Positions 17,167-26,346 of a stretch of 64,000 bases of DNA are shown piece by piece. The position numbers and the translations under genes are program-made. The stretch lies in the NCBI GenBank assembly GCA_903900975.1, contig CAIUPE010000128.1, positions 1 to 64,000 of the forward strand, read 5' to 3'. The DNA is from an uncultured Hyphomicrobiales bacterium (GTDB taxonomy: Bacteria; Pseudomonadota; Alphaproteobacteria; Rhizobiales; Beijerinckiaceae). Every line of letters starts with the position of its first letter. Position 1 is the first letter of the stretch. The notes under the pieces were generated by a model. It worked only from the letters and a program-made list of their open reading frames with translations. It was not told where the DNA came from and did no database searches.

Positions 17167-18234
17167 CTAAGTAGCCGGGGGCGGTGGCGAATTCGGTTGT
17201 TGGGCGCGGGTATGCGTAACGCTGCCACGCCGCCGTTGCGCATAGCCTGCAAGGCCAATCGCGATCAAAAGCGTGATGCCATTAAACAAAGGTTCGACAT
17301 AAAAATCGCCACCCATTTGTTGAATGCCGGAAATGCCGATGGCCAGAATGGCGACGCCAAACAGAGTGCCCCACACATTCACACGACCCGGCTTAATCGT
17401 GGTTGATCCGAGGAACGCACCGACCAAAGCGGGCAACAAAAATTCAAGCCCGACACTGGCCTGCCCGATGCGCAAACGGGCAGCGAGCAGAATGCCCGCA
17501 ATCGCTCCCAAAACACCGGACGCCACAAAGCTGCCAATCACATAGCGCCGGGTCGGAATGCCATTTAAAAGCGCCGCGCGCTGATTGGCGCCAATGGCAT
17601 ATAAATAGCGTCCAATCGGCAAATATTCAGCCACAGCCCAAAGCGCTGCGGCAATCGCTGCGACGTAGAAAGCGGATACCGGAATGCCAAGCGGCATGGA
17701 GGAATAAAGTTCCGTAAAGCCCTTCGGCAACACGCCGATAATCTGCCGTCCTTCCGTATACCATTGCGCCAAAGCATACAGAATCGTGCCGGTACCGAGC
17801 GTTGCAATGAAGCTGTCAATCTGCGCGAGTTCGACCAGAAAACCATTGATCAACCCCAACACGCAACCAAGCAAAATCACAATAACGCAGGCCATCGGCC
17901 AACTGATCCCCATCTTGGTTTGCAGCGCAATCGCCAACACATGCCAAAGCACGATGCCATAGCCGACGGTCAAATCAATCCGCCCTGCCATCATCGGAAT
18001 CATCGCCGCCAGAGACAAAATCGCGATGATCGATTTATCGTTCAAAATCGACCGCATATTCAGCATCGTGGGGAAAGTGTCAGGCAAAATGATCGAGAAC
18101 AAAACCACAAGCACAATGGTGAAAATCGGCAAGCCAAAAACCGGCGCTAGACGCCACAGTTTTTGCATCGTGGAAAGCGTTTCCAACTCGGCTTTGGTTG
18201 GCTCAAGCGCGGTTGATTTGATCGAAGAACTCAT
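17167..18234 (-). CDS. ABC transporter permease (RbsC/AraH family)
   Basis: A 355-residue inner-membrane permease with about nine to ten spans and the family block GxxxGLINGFLVELAQIDSFIATLGT. The EAA-like loop around GIPTRRYVIGSF faces the ATPase. The N-terminal 30 residues and the C-terminal tail (QPNSPPPPAT) are cytosolic and poorly conserved. Three bases separate it from the ATPase gene, so the two are certainly co-transcribed. As a member of the CUT2 group it probably works as a homodimer with the double-domain ATPase. Confidence 0.9.
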   Translation of the reverse strand: MSSSIKSTALEPTKAELETLSTMQKLWRLAPVFGLPIFTIVLVVLFSIILPDTFPTMLNMRSILNDKSIIAILSLAAMIPMMAGRIDLTVGYGIVLWHVLAIALQTKMGISWPMACVIVILLGCVLGLINGFLVELAQIDSFIATLGTGTILYALAQWYTEGRQIIGVLPKGFTELYSSMPLGIPVSAFYVAAIAAALWAVAEYLPIGRYLYAIGANQRAALLNGIPTRRYVIGSFVASGVLGAIAGILLAARLRIGQASVGLEFLLPALVGAFLGSTTIKPGRVNVWGTLFGVAILAIGISGIQQMGGDFYVEPLFNGITLLIAIGLAGYAQRRRGSVTHTRAQQPNSPPPPAT

Positions 18235-18237
18235 CGT

Positions 18238-19773
18238 TCAGTGCACCTTATGTGTAGAGGCAAGCGAGGTCGCTCGCGTGATCGATTCAACAGAGAGGTC
18301 TTCGCCCGCAATTTCCGCAACAACACGCCCGCCTTGAAACACCAAAGCGCGATGGCAAATGGCAGATACTTCTTCAAAATCGGTTGAAACCAGCAACACG
18401 GCCTTACCATCAGCTAAGGCCGAACCAAGCAGGCGATAAATCTCTGCCTTGGCGCCAACATCAACACCGGCGGTAGGGTCTTCAAGCACCAATACGTTGG
18501 GCCCAATCCGCATCCACCGCGACATCACAATTTTTTGCTGATTGCCACCCGAAAGTGTTTCAATCGCCGCTTCTGGATTGTTGGGTGAAAGGCCTACATC
18601 CGCCCCCAGCGCTTTACTTTCCATTGCCTCGTCGGCGGGCTTACGCGCATCAAACAGCCCGCGTCCGGTAGCGCCCGGATTGATAAACATGTTTTCCCGA
18701 ACCGAAAGCCCCGTCGCCACCGATTCAGCCACCCGGTCAGCCGCCACAAAACCAATGCCGGAATGAACCGCTTGATGGGGAGATGCGTTGTTCAGCGGCT
18801 CACCACGCAGCAAAACCCGCCCTGCTTTGGTGCGATCATCGCCAATCAGCGCGCGGCCAACCTGCTCCTGTCCCGCCCCCCTAAGGCCAACAAGCGAGAG
18901 CACCTCGCCGGCATTCAATGTGAAACTGATGGGGCCAATATCAGCCACCATCAACCCCTCGCAGCGCAACAATGGCGTAGATGTCGGGGCGGGCGGCCTG
19001 ACAAACACGCTCTCCGGACGTCGCCCGATAATCGCAGCAATCAACCCTTCCGGGTCGGCATCACATGTCATGCGCTCATCAACGAGCTTGCCATCGCGCA
19101 ACACAACCAACCGGTCCGAAATGGCAAAAATTTCATCTAAGCGATGCGACACATACATCATGCTCACGCCCTGTGCCTTCAAACCGCGCAACACATCGAA
19201 CAACAGTTGCACATCGTCTTGCGGCAGACTCGCGGTGGGCTCATCCAGCACCAAAACGCTGGCATTGATGCCAAGCGCGCGGGCAATCGCGACCAATGAT
19301 TTTTCCGTGCGCGTCAGATCGCTGATCCGCAGACGCGGGTCGATATCATAGGCGATCATGGCCAGCGAGCGGCGCGCGATCTCCTCAACCGCTTTCCAGT
19401 CCACAAAGCCGTTTTTGCGTGGATACCCTTGGGCCATGGCGATGTTTTCGGCCACCGTCATCCATTCAATTAGGCCAAGATCTTGATGGATGAAGGCAAT
19501 GGAATTGCCCTTGGCGCGCGGATCATGCAGCTCGCCATCCATATACATTTCGCCAGCATCCGGTTTGTAAACACCTGCCAGCATTTTGATAATTGTGGAT
19601 TTTCCGGCCCCATTTTGGCCCAGCAAAGCGAGAATTTCACCGCGCGGAAGGTCAAAACTGACATCATTGACAGCGAGTGTTCCGCCAAACGCCTTCATCA
19701 TGCCACGCAGTGAAAGCGCGGCATCCTGAGCAACGCGATGCGTACCCGCTGATGCGAGATGTGCTACCGCCAT
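18238..19773 (-). CDS. ABC transporter double ATPase (RbsA/XylG family, variant motifs)
   Basis: A 511-residue fused ATPase that powers the sugar-type importer. The first nucleotide-binding domain has Walker A GQNGAGKS (about 53-60) and Walker B VLVLDEPTASL, but its signature reads LTRTEKSLVAIARAL rather than an LS-type motif. The second domain has a normal LSGGNQQK signature, a degenerate Walker A (GLRGAGQE), and a Walker B reading LVLEDPTAGVDVG, where the usual DE is ED. Asymmetric sites are normal in this family, but the ED swap removes the usual catalytic glutamate. It is first in the operon, with AAGGGGACGG before the ATG. Confidence 0.9.
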   Translation of the reverse strand: MAVAHLASAGTHRVAQDAALSLRGMMKAFGGTLAVNDVSFDLPRGEILALLGQNGAGKSTIIKMLAGVYKPDAGEMYMDGELHDPRAKGNSIAFIHQDLGLIEWMTVAENIAMAQGYPRKNGFVDWKAVEEIARRSLAMIAYDIDPRLRISDLTRTEKSLVAIARALGINASVLVLDEPTASLPQDDVQLLFDVLRGLKAQGVSMMYVSHRLDEIFAISDRLVVLRDGKLVDERMTCDADPEGLIAAIIGRRPESVFVRPPAPTSTPLLRCEGLMVADIGPISFTLNAGEVLSLVGLRGAGQEQVGRALIGDDRTKAGRVLLRGEPLNNASPHQAVHSGIGFVAADRVAESVATGLSVRENMFINPGATGRGLFDARKPADEAMESKALGADVGLSPNNPEAAIETLSGGNQQKIVMSRWMRIGPNVLVLEDPTAGVDVGAKAEIYRLLGSALADGKAVLLVSTDFEEVSAICHRALVFQGGRVVAEIAGEDLSVESITRATSLASTHKVH

Positions 19774-19911
19774 TCCGTCCCCTTAAACGCTCATTTGTTC
19801 GAGCGATTGATATTCTTAGCAGGCAGGCTATCCATTCAACGGCAAGCCGTCAATCGGGGGTAATGTCGCATCTCTGCTGAATATTGCGGCAGTTCTCGAC
19901 CGGTTAAACCA

Positions 19912-20613
19912 TCAAACCGAGAGCAGTTTTCTTACTTCACCGGTATCCAGATGCGCCCGATCACCCGAGCGTACGACTTGCCCGCGATCCATTACAGCGT
20001 AAAAATCACATAGTTCCCGCGCAAAATCGAAATATTGCTCCACCAAAAGGATCGCCATATCGCCTCGCTCGCGCAAAAATGAGATTGTGCGACCAATGTC
20101 TTTAATCACCGACGGTTGAATACCCTCGGTTGGCTCATCCAAAATCAAAAGCTTCGGGCGCATCACCAGTGCGCGCCCAATCGCCAATTGCTGCTGTTGG
20201 CCGCCGGAAAGATCGCCGCCCCGCCGATTCTGCATATCGGCCAGCACCGGGAAAAGGTCGAAGATAAAGTCAGGTATGTTACGCTCATAGCGTGACACCG
20301 CTGCATAGCCTGTTTCAAGGTTTTCGCGCACCGTCAGCAACGGGAAAATCTCGCGGCCTTGCGGCACAAAACCAATGCCCATTCTTGCGCGTTCAAACGA
20401 CGGCAACGCCTTGATCGAAACACCACCAAACCGGATATCGCCTGCACGGATCGCTTGCTGCCCCGTAATCGCGCGCAAGAGAGAGGTTTTACCAACGCCG
20501 TTGCGGCCCAGCACTGCCGTTACTTTGCCGAGCTCGGCACGGATTGAAACCCCGCGCAAGGCTTGGGCGGCGCCATAGAAAAGATCAATCGAGGTTACAT
20601 CCAACTTTGCCAT
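19912..20613 (-). CDS. urtE: Urea ABC transporter ATPase UrtE
   Basis: A 233-residue ATPase of the branched-chain-amino-acid type (LivF-like). Walker A is GRNGVGKT, the signature LSGGQQQLAIGRAL, and Walker B LLILDEPTEGIQPSVI. The stretch EPTEGIQPSVIKDIGR is characteristic of UrtE. It closes the five-gene urt operon two bases after urtD and works with UrtD to energise the UrtB-UrtC channel. No urease genes follow, so urea hydrolysis must be encoded elsewhere. Confidence 0.93.
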   Translation of the reverse strand: MAKLDVTSIDLFYGAAQALRGVSIRAELGKVTAVLGRNGVGKTSLLRAITGQQAIRAGDIRFGGVSIKALPSFERARMGIGFVPQGREIFPLLTVRENLETGYAAVSRYERNIPDFIFDLFPVLADMQNRRGGDLSGGQQQQLAIGRALVMRPKLLILDEPTEGIQPSVIKDIGRTISFLRERGDMAILLVEQYFDFARELCDFYAVMDRGQVVRSGDRAHLDTGEVRKLLSV

Positions 20614-20615
20614 TC

Positions 20616-21368
20616 TCAGCGCCCTAAATACACATCGATGACGCGGTCATTTGCCGAGACAAGATCAATCGATCCTTCGGCTAAAACCGATCCTTCATGC
20701 AGACAGGTGACCTTGCAATTCAGCGTGCGCACAAAGCTCATATCATGCTCGACCACCACCACCGCATGATCGCCTGCAATGCTGGTCAAGAGCCGCGCGG
20801 TTTCTTCCGTCTCGGCATCGGTCATGCCGGCCACCGGTTCATCGACCAAAAGCAGTTTCGGATTTTGCGCGAGCAACATGCCAATTTCGAGCCATTGTTT
20901 TTGACCATGCGAAAGGCTGCCCGCAAGCTTGGCTCGAAGATCACCAAGCCGCACAATGGCTAAAACATCCAGCACTTGCTCGACTGCTACACGGCTGCGC
21001 CATCCAAACAAGGATGAGACCGCGCTACGCGGACCTTCAAGCGCCAGCAACAAATTATCCTCAACCGTCTGGCCATCAAACACCGTAGGCTTTTGAAATT
21101 TACGCCCGATGCCCAGCGCGGCAATGGCGGCCTCGTCCATTGCGGTTAGGTCAGTTGAGCCATCAAACACCACGGTGCCATTATCGGGCCGTGTCTTGCC
21201 GGTGACGACATCCATCATCGTCGTTTTGCCCGCGCCATTGGGCCCGATAATCGCGCGCAATTCCCCGCGGCCAACGACGAGCGATAAATCATTTAGCGCG
21301 CGGAAGCCGTCAAAGCTCACGCTGACTGCGTCGAGATAGAGAATGGAATCGGTGAGGTCAGGGTTCAT
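20616..21368 (-). CDS. urtD: Urea ABC transporter ATPase UrtD
   Basis: A 250-residue LivG-like ATPase, with Walker A GPNGAGKTT, signature SLSHGQKQWLEIGMLL and Walker B LLLVDEPVAGMTDAE. The SHGQKQWLEIGM and DEPVAGMTD wording is diagnostic for UrtD. Its start overlaps the end of urtC by four bases and its stop is two bases before urtE, as expected for stoichiometric coupling. Confidence 0.94.
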   Translation of the reverse strand: MNPDLTDSILYLDAVSVSFDGFRALNDLSLVVGRGELRAIIGPNGAGKTTMMDVVTGKTRPDNGTVVFDGSTDLTAMDEAAIAALGIGRKFQKPTVFDGQTVEDNLLLALEGPRSAVSSLFGWRSRVAVEQVLDVLAIVRLGDLRAKLAGSLSHGQKQWLEIGMLLAQNPKLLLVDEPVAGMTDAETEETARLLTSIAGDHAVVVVEHDMSFVRTLNCKVTCLHEGSVLAEGSIDLVSANDRVIDVYLGR

Positions 21369-22471
21369 GCCGCATCTCCTTCACCGCGTTGCCCAAAGCG
21401 TGCGGCTAAGGCACCAACAATACCCTTCGGCAAAAACAACGTGACGAGGATAAACAGCGCACCCAGCCCGTAGAGCCAGAACTCTGGCGAGGTACCGGTC
21501 AGCCATGTCTTGGCAAAGTTAACGAGCACCGCGCCAATCGCTGCCCCCACCAGCGTGCCACGTCCACCAACGGCGACCCAGATGACCGCTTCAATCGAAT
21601 TGGCGGGCGCAAATTCCGACGGGTTGATGATACCCACTTGCGGCACATAAAGAGCGCCCGCAATACCTGCCATGGCGGCAGAAACAACAAACACCAAAAG
21701 CTTATAATGCTCGACCCGATAGCCCAAAAAGCGCGTGCGCGATTCTGCATCACGAATGGCTGCCAAGACTTGCCCGAAACGCGACGTGACAAGCGCGCGT
21801 GCAACGAGAAATCCAAGGGCCAAGAACACCGCCGTTAGCGCAAACAATGCCGCTCGCGTCGAAGGCGATTGAATGGAAGCGCCCACAATATCTTTGAAAT
21901 CGGTCAAGCCATTATTGCCACCAAATCCCATATCATTACGGAAAAAAGCCAGCAGCAACGCATAGGTCAAAGATTGCGTGATGATTGAAAGATAAACACC
22001 CGTCACCCGCGAGCGAAACGCAAACCAACCAAACACTAATGCCAGCAGAGAGGGCACCAGCACAACCATCAAAGCCGCATAGGCGAAGTGATCAAAAAAG
22101 TACCACGTATAAGGAAGTTCCTTCCAATTCAGGAACACCATGAAATCGGGCAAAATCGGATTGGCATACACACCACGCGCACCAATTTGGCGCATCAAAT
22201 ACATGCCCATCGCATAGCCGCCGAGCGCGAAGAACGCACCATGACCGAGCGACAAAATTCCACAATACCCCCACACCAAATCAAGCGCCACAGCGAGCAA
22301 CGCATAGCTCAAATATTTGCCCCACAACGCCACCAGATAATTCGGGATATGAAACGCAGAAGTTTCAGAAACCACGAGATTAAACACAGGTACCAGCACT
22401 GCAATCAAAGCCAGTGCGAGGATGAAACCTGTTGCGGTTTTATCGAAACGGCGAAACAGAAAAGCGATCAT
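21365..22471 (-). CDS. urtC: Urea ABC transporter permease UrtC
   Basis: A 368-residue LivM-like inner-membrane permease with about ten hydrophobic spans. It has the block CGILSLGHGAFFALGGYAMG and the AAIRDAESRTRFLGYRV cytosolic loop that docks on the ATPases. The inserted segment around LPDFMVFLNWKELPYTWYFF is typical of UrtC and lengthens it relative to LivM. Its ATG overlaps the urtB stop, and its own stop overlaps the urtD start. Confidence 0.94.
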   Translation of the reverse strand: MIAFLFRRFDKTATGFILALALIAVLVPVFNLVVSETSAFHIPNYLVALWGKYLSYALLAVALDLVWGYCGILSLGHGAFFALGGYAMGMYLMRQIGARGVYANPILPDFMVFLNWKELPYTWYFFDHFAYAALMVVLVPSLLALVFGWFAFRSRVTGVYLSIITQSLTYALLLAFFRNDMGFGGNNGLTDFKDIVGASIQSPSTRAALFALTAVFLALGFLVARALVTSRFGQVLAAIRDAESRTRFLGYRVEHYKLLVFVVSAAMAGIAGALYVPQVGIINPSEFAPANSIEAVIWVAVGGRGTLVGAAIGAVLVNFAKTWLTGTSPEFWLYGLGALFILVTLFLPKGIVGALAARFGQRGEGDAA

Positions 22472-24072
22472 GATTCCACCGCCCTTCCCTTTAACGCAAA
22501 TAACCCGCGCGGACGCCGTTGAATGAATAAAATGATGATCGCCAACAGCACGATTTTGCCAAGCACAGCACCCGCCAAGGGCTCTAGAAATTTATTCGCC
22601 AAACCGAGGCTCAACGCACCAAGCAATGTTCCCCACAAATTGCCTACGCCGCCAAACACAACAACGAGGAAACTATCGATGATGTAAGACTGTCCAAGAT
22701 TGGGTGACACATTGTCGATCTGCGATAGAGCAACACCCGCAATGCCTGCGACGCCCGAGCCCAACGCAAACGTCAACGCATCAATAACGGGTGTTCGAAT
22801 ACCCATCGCCGCCGCCATGCGTCGGTTTTGAATCACGGCCCGCATGCGAAGGCCGAGCGAAGTGCCTTTCATAACGACGAGCAGTGCCAAAAAAACGGCG
22901 AGGCTGAACACGATAATCCAGAGCCTGCCATAGGTGATTTGAAAGCCGCCGAGATCCCAAACACCGGTCATATAAGACGGCGCACCGACCTCACGGTTAT
23001 TTGCACCGAAAATCGAGCGAACAGCCTGTTGCAACACCAGGCTCACTCCCCATGTCGCCAGCAATGTTTCAAGCGGACGACCATAGAGATGGCGGATGAT
23101 CAGACGTTCAATCAAAAGACCGACAAGGCCCGAAACACAAAACGCCAGAGGAATAGCAATCGGCAATGACCAATCAAAAAGGGAGGGTGCTTTTGCGCGG
23201 ATAAATTCTTGCACGACAAAGGTTGTGTAAGCGCCCAGCATCACCATTTCGCCATGCGCCATATTGATGATGCCCATCACGCCGAAGGTGATGGCAAGCC
23301 CGATCGCGGCCAGCAACAACACGGAACCGAGCGAGAGACCATACCATGCATTTTGCGCGGTCGAGAGCAGCGCCAGCCGCCGCTCAATACCCTTGGCCGC
23401 TAGGCTCGCGGAAGCAACAACATTTGCTGGCGCATTAGCCTCAGTGACGCTGCTGAGCAGTGCAAGGGAATCCTGATCACCCCGCGCGCCGAGTGTATTT
23501 GCAGCAGCCACGCGATCTGCTTCAGGTGCATCTGATTTTAACATCAACACAGCGGCGCGCGCGTCTTCAAAATGGCGTTTAACGGTTGCATCCGCCTCTT
23601 TGCTGATGACGGCATCGAGCGCTGCCAGTGTATTCGCATCGCGCGATTTAAACACAGCATCAGCGGCTGCAATCCGCTTTAGTGGATCAGGCGACATCAA
23701 AGTCATCGAACCCAACGCCGCTTCCAGCGCACGACGAACACGGTTGTTCACTTTGACAGGTTTTAAACCCATCGGAACTGATGCGGGTGTTGCGTTAGTT
23801 GCCGCTTCCATCCACGCGCCTGAGGCGTCTTTAATGAACAATGCTTTGTCGGATGGGCGATAACTCAGCCGACCATCCGCAAGCGCGTTTAAGATAATTT
23901 CTGATCCTGCAAGACCACTCGATGCCAGTGCCGTAATACCCGATTCAATATCGCCATAATTATCGGTAGCCAGTCGGCTCAATAGTGCGGCGCTATCATC
24001 GGCACGCACGGGAAGGGGCGACAGCAACGAGCATGAAAGCAAGCCGAGGATCAGCAGGATCGCGCGCATCAT
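22468..24072 (-). CDS. urtB: Urea ABC transporter permease UrtB
   Basis: A 534-residue permease. A signal-like N-terminus (1-24) precedes a long helical region (about 25-240) of HEAT-like repeats, then the LivH-like membrane domain beginning near WYGLSLGSVLLLAAIGLAITFGV. This long N-terminal extension distinguishes UrtB from LivH. The docking loop is MRAVIQNRRMAAAMGI. It follows urtA after a strong intercistronic hairpin and overlaps urtC by four bases. Confidence 0.94.
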   Translation of the reverse strand: MMRAILLILGLLSCSLLSPLPVRADDSAALLSRLATDNYGDIESGITALASSGLAGSEIILNALADGRLSYRPSDKALFIKDASGAWMEAATNATPASVPMGLKPVKVNNRVRRALEAALGSMTLMSPDPLKRIAAADAVFKSRDANTLAALDAVISKEADATVKRHFEDARAAVLMLKSDAPEADRVAAANTLGARGDQDSLALLSSVTEANAPANVVASASLAAKGIERRLALLSTAQNAWYGLSLGSVLLLAAIGLAITFGVMGIINMAHGEMVMLGAYTTFVVQEFIRAKAPSLFDWSLPIAIPLAFCVSGLVGLLIERLIIRHLYGRPLETLLATWGVSLVLQQAVRSIFGANNREVGAPSYMTGVWDLGGFQITYGRLWIIVFSLAVFLALLVVMKGTSLGLRMRAVIQNRRMAAAMGIRTPVIDALTFALGSGVAGIAGVALSQIDNVSPNLGQSYIIDSFLVVVFGGVGNLWGTLLGALSLGLANKFLEPLAGAVLGKIVLLAIIILFIQRRPRGLFALKGRAVES

Positions 24073-24113
24073 AAGGTCAACTCGCGGGTAGGGCGGGGAA
24101 GCGGGGGAAGGGT

Positions 24114-24143
24114 GAGCGGACGGTTCCCCCGAACCGTCCGCTC
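24114..24143. terminator. Intercistronic hairpin between urtA and urtB
   Basis: A perfect 13-bp stem (24114-24126 with 24131-24143) with a four-base CCCC loop lies just after the urtA stop. There is no T tract, so it is more likely a 3'-end stabiliser or partial terminator that keeps binding-protein mRNA in excess over the permease genes. Confidence 0.75.
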
Positions 24144-24157
24144 TTGGCTAAATACGA

Positions 24158-25444
24158 TCAGCTTTTGCCACCGCACTTGCCAGTCTTGACGTTGAAATTG
24201 CCGCACGAAAGAGGCGCGCGCCAATCAGCGATAAGGTCTTTAGAGCCTTCAAGGTAGGGCGACCATTCATTCGCCACCACGGTGCCCGGCGTCTGCCAGA
24301 CGGTGTTGAACTGGCCGTCGGCCTTGATCTCGCCAATCAACACAGGCTTCGTAATGTGATGGTTTGGCATCATGGTGGAAATACCACCGGTCAAATTAGG
24401 CACTGCCACGCCGATCATAGCGTCGATCACCTTTGAAGCATCCGTGGTGCCGGCCTTCTCGACCGCCTTCACCCACATGTTGAAGCCGATAACATGGGCT
24501 TCCATCGGATCATTGGTCGTGCGCTTCGGGTTCTTGGTATAGGCCTGCCATTTGGCGATAAATTCCTTGTTTTCAGGAACGTCAACCGACTCGAAATAAT
24601 TCCAAGCAGCGAGATGGCCGACCAGCGGCTTGGTGTCGATACCGGCGAGTTCTTCTTCGCCGACCGAGAAGGCGACAACTGGAATATCGGTCGCCTTGAC
24701 GCCTTGGTTGCCGAGTTCCTTATAGAACGGCACGTTCGCATCGCCATTGATGGTCGAAACGACAGCGGTCTTTTTACCCGCCGAACCGAACTTCTTGATA
24801 TCAGCCACAATCGTCTGCCAATCGGAATGACCGAACGGCGTGTAGTTGATCATGATGTCCTCAGCCTTGACGCCCTTAGACTTGAGATAGGCTTCCAAAA
24901 TCTTGTTGGTCGTGCGCGGATACACGTAATCGGTGCCGGCCAAAACCCAACGCTGAACCTTCTCATTTTCCATCAGATAATCAACCGCTGGAATAGCCTG
25001 CTGGTTTGGAGCGGCGCCCGTGTAGAAAATGTTTTTCGAGGATTCTTCACCCTCATATTGCACAGGGTAGAAGAGGATCGAATTCAGCTCTTCAAACACC
25101 GGAAGTACCGATTTACGCGAGACGGATGTCCAGCAGCCGAAGGTTGCAACAACCTTGTCCTTGGTGATCAGCTCGCGAGCCTTTTCCGCAAACAATGGCC
25201 AGTTGGAAGCCGGATCAACCACGACGGCTTCAAGCTTCTTGCCAAGAACGCCACCCTTCTTGTTCTGCTCATCGATGAGATAGAGCATCGTATCCTTCAA
25301 CGTCGTCTCGGAGATGGCCATCGTGCCCGAGAGCGAGTGCAGAATACCGATCTTGATCGTGTCTTCGGCTTTCGCCGCAATGGAGGCCGCGAGGCTGCCA
25401 GCGACAACCGCCGACACCGCGAGTTTGGATAAAAGTCGTTTCAT
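24158..25444 (-). CDS. urtA: Urea ABC transporter substrate-binding protein UrtA
   Basis: A 428-residue periplasmic protein with a Sec signal (MKRLLSKLAVSAVVAGSLAA, cleavage near AKA). The mature start DTIKIGILHSLSGTMAISETTLKD is the classical UrtA opening, and FGCWTSVSRKSVLPVFEE and LFYPVQYEGEESS are also family marks. AAGGGACG ahead of the ATG at 25444 decides this start over one five codons earlier. It is the first gene of urtABCDE, about 40 bases downstream of a sigma-54-type promoter. Confidence 0.96.
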   Translation of the reverse strand: MKRLLSKLAVSAVVAGSLAASIAAKAEDTIKIGILHSLSGTMAISETTLKDTMLYLIDEQNKKGGVLGKKLEAVVVDPASNWPLFAEKARELITKDKVVATFGCWTSVSRKSVLPVFEELNSILFYPVQYEGEESSKNIFYTGAAPNQQAIPAVDYLMENEKVQRWVLAGTDYVYPRTTNKILEAYLKSKGVKAEDIMINYTPFGHSDWQTIVADIKKFGSAGKKTAVVSTINGDANVPFYKELGNQGVKATDIPVVAFSVGEEELAGIDTKPLVGHLAAWNYFESVDVPENKEFIAKWQAYTKNPKRTTNDPMEAHVIGFNMWVKAVEKAGTTDASKVIDAMIGVAVPNLTGGISTMMPNHHITKPVLIGEIKADGQFNTVWQTPGTVVANEWSPYLEGSKDLIADWRAPLSCGNFNVKTGKCGGKS

Positions 25445-25485
25445 GGAACGTCCCTTCACGTAAGATTTCTGACCGAAGGACTAAC

Positions 25486-25500
25486 GCAAGCGGTGTGCCA
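25486..25500 (-). promoter_or_regulatory. Sigma-54 (-24/-12) promoter of urtABCDE
   Basis: On the minus strand the site reads TGGCACACCGCTTGC. It has the invariant GG and GC separated by exactly ten bases and agrees with TGGCAC-N5-TTGC. The predicted start is about 12 bases on, leaving a short leader before the urtA ATG at 25444. Sigma-54 control, normally with NtrC, fits a nitrogen-scavenging operon. I saw no convincing NtrC half-sites upstream, only a loose GCGCAC/TATGCA pair. Confidence 0.75.
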
Positions 25501-25713
25501 GAAATTCGATTCATAGATTTCAATGGTTTATCGCAATGCATAAATTTTGTGCGCCGCAATATTTTGCAGATGGCCTATGACGCGCCTGCTTTTTAAGCAA
25601 TGATCCATGATCGAGGAACGCTGCGGGCTAATCCAGAAGCTGGCTTATCATGGCGACTGGTCCGCGCCGCCCTTCCATGCAAAGATGATGTCCTTTTAAT
25701 GGAGAATTAGACA

Positions 25714-26262
25714 ATGATTGCTTATCCGCCATCACAGCCTGCGCCTGAATCCCAACCTGAGAAGGACAATATGAGCTATTTCAGATTTCATCTTCCCCAT
25801 CTTCATTTGGGTTCCGTGTTCGGTGACGATTGGTTCGCGCTCAAAGCTGAAGCTTTTGCGCGGTTTTTTGGTACACCCGTGTTTCTAATCGGCCAAACCA
25901 TCATCGTATGCTTGTGGATTGTCGTAAATCTGGTCGGCTGGACCCAGTTCGACGTCTATCCTTTTATTCTTTTGAACCTCGCCTTCAGTTTGCAGGCCGC
26001 TTATGCTGCGCCCTTAATTTTGTTGGCGCAAACACGGCAGGCCGATCGCGACAAAGCGCATGCGGAAGCCGATGCGCAACACCGCGAAGATATTGCTCGC
26101 GCCAGTGACGAACGCCAAGCCCTTGCGGCCCAGCAGACGACACTCTTGGTCGATATGCTCCAACAAAATACGCAGTTGACCGAGACAATCAAAGTATTGA
26201 CGGAACGGCTTGAAGCTTTGACGCTGGAAGTCCACAAAAAGCTGTTGGCATCGCAAAACTGA
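25714..26262 (+). CDS. DUF1003 membrane protein
   Basis: A 182-residue protein. A soluble N-terminal part leads to two membrane spans (about 55-75 and 80-102), joined by the family motif FDVYPFILLNLAFSLQAAYA, then APLILLAQTRQADRDKAHAE. A long coiled-coil tail (about 112-178) carries heptad-like leucines and glutamines. This is the DUF1003 layout, whose function is not established. GGAG nine bases upstream supports the ATG at 25714, though an internal ATG at MSYFRF is possible. It stands alone between urtA (divergent) and the polyol regulator. Confidence 0.82.
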   Translation: MIAYPPSQPAPESQPEKDNMSYFRFHLPHLHLGSVFGDDWFALKAEAFARFFGTPVFLIGQTIIVCLWIVVNLVGWTQFDVYPFILLNLAFSLQAAYAAPLILLAQTRQADRDKAHAEADAQHREDIARASDERQALAAQQTTLLVDMLQQNTQLTETIKVLTERLEALTLEVHKKLLASQN

Positions 26263-26346
26263 ACCTTCACACGCTTAAAATAAGCCATTCAGGATTGGTC
26301 ATTCGTCCGGCACTGATTGCCTGCGGGCCATTCGGGGAGACAAACT

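Noticed and set aside
24494-25432. 312-codon plus-strand frame opposite urtA
   Set aside because: Antisense shadow of urtA; composition and lack of motifs argue against coding.
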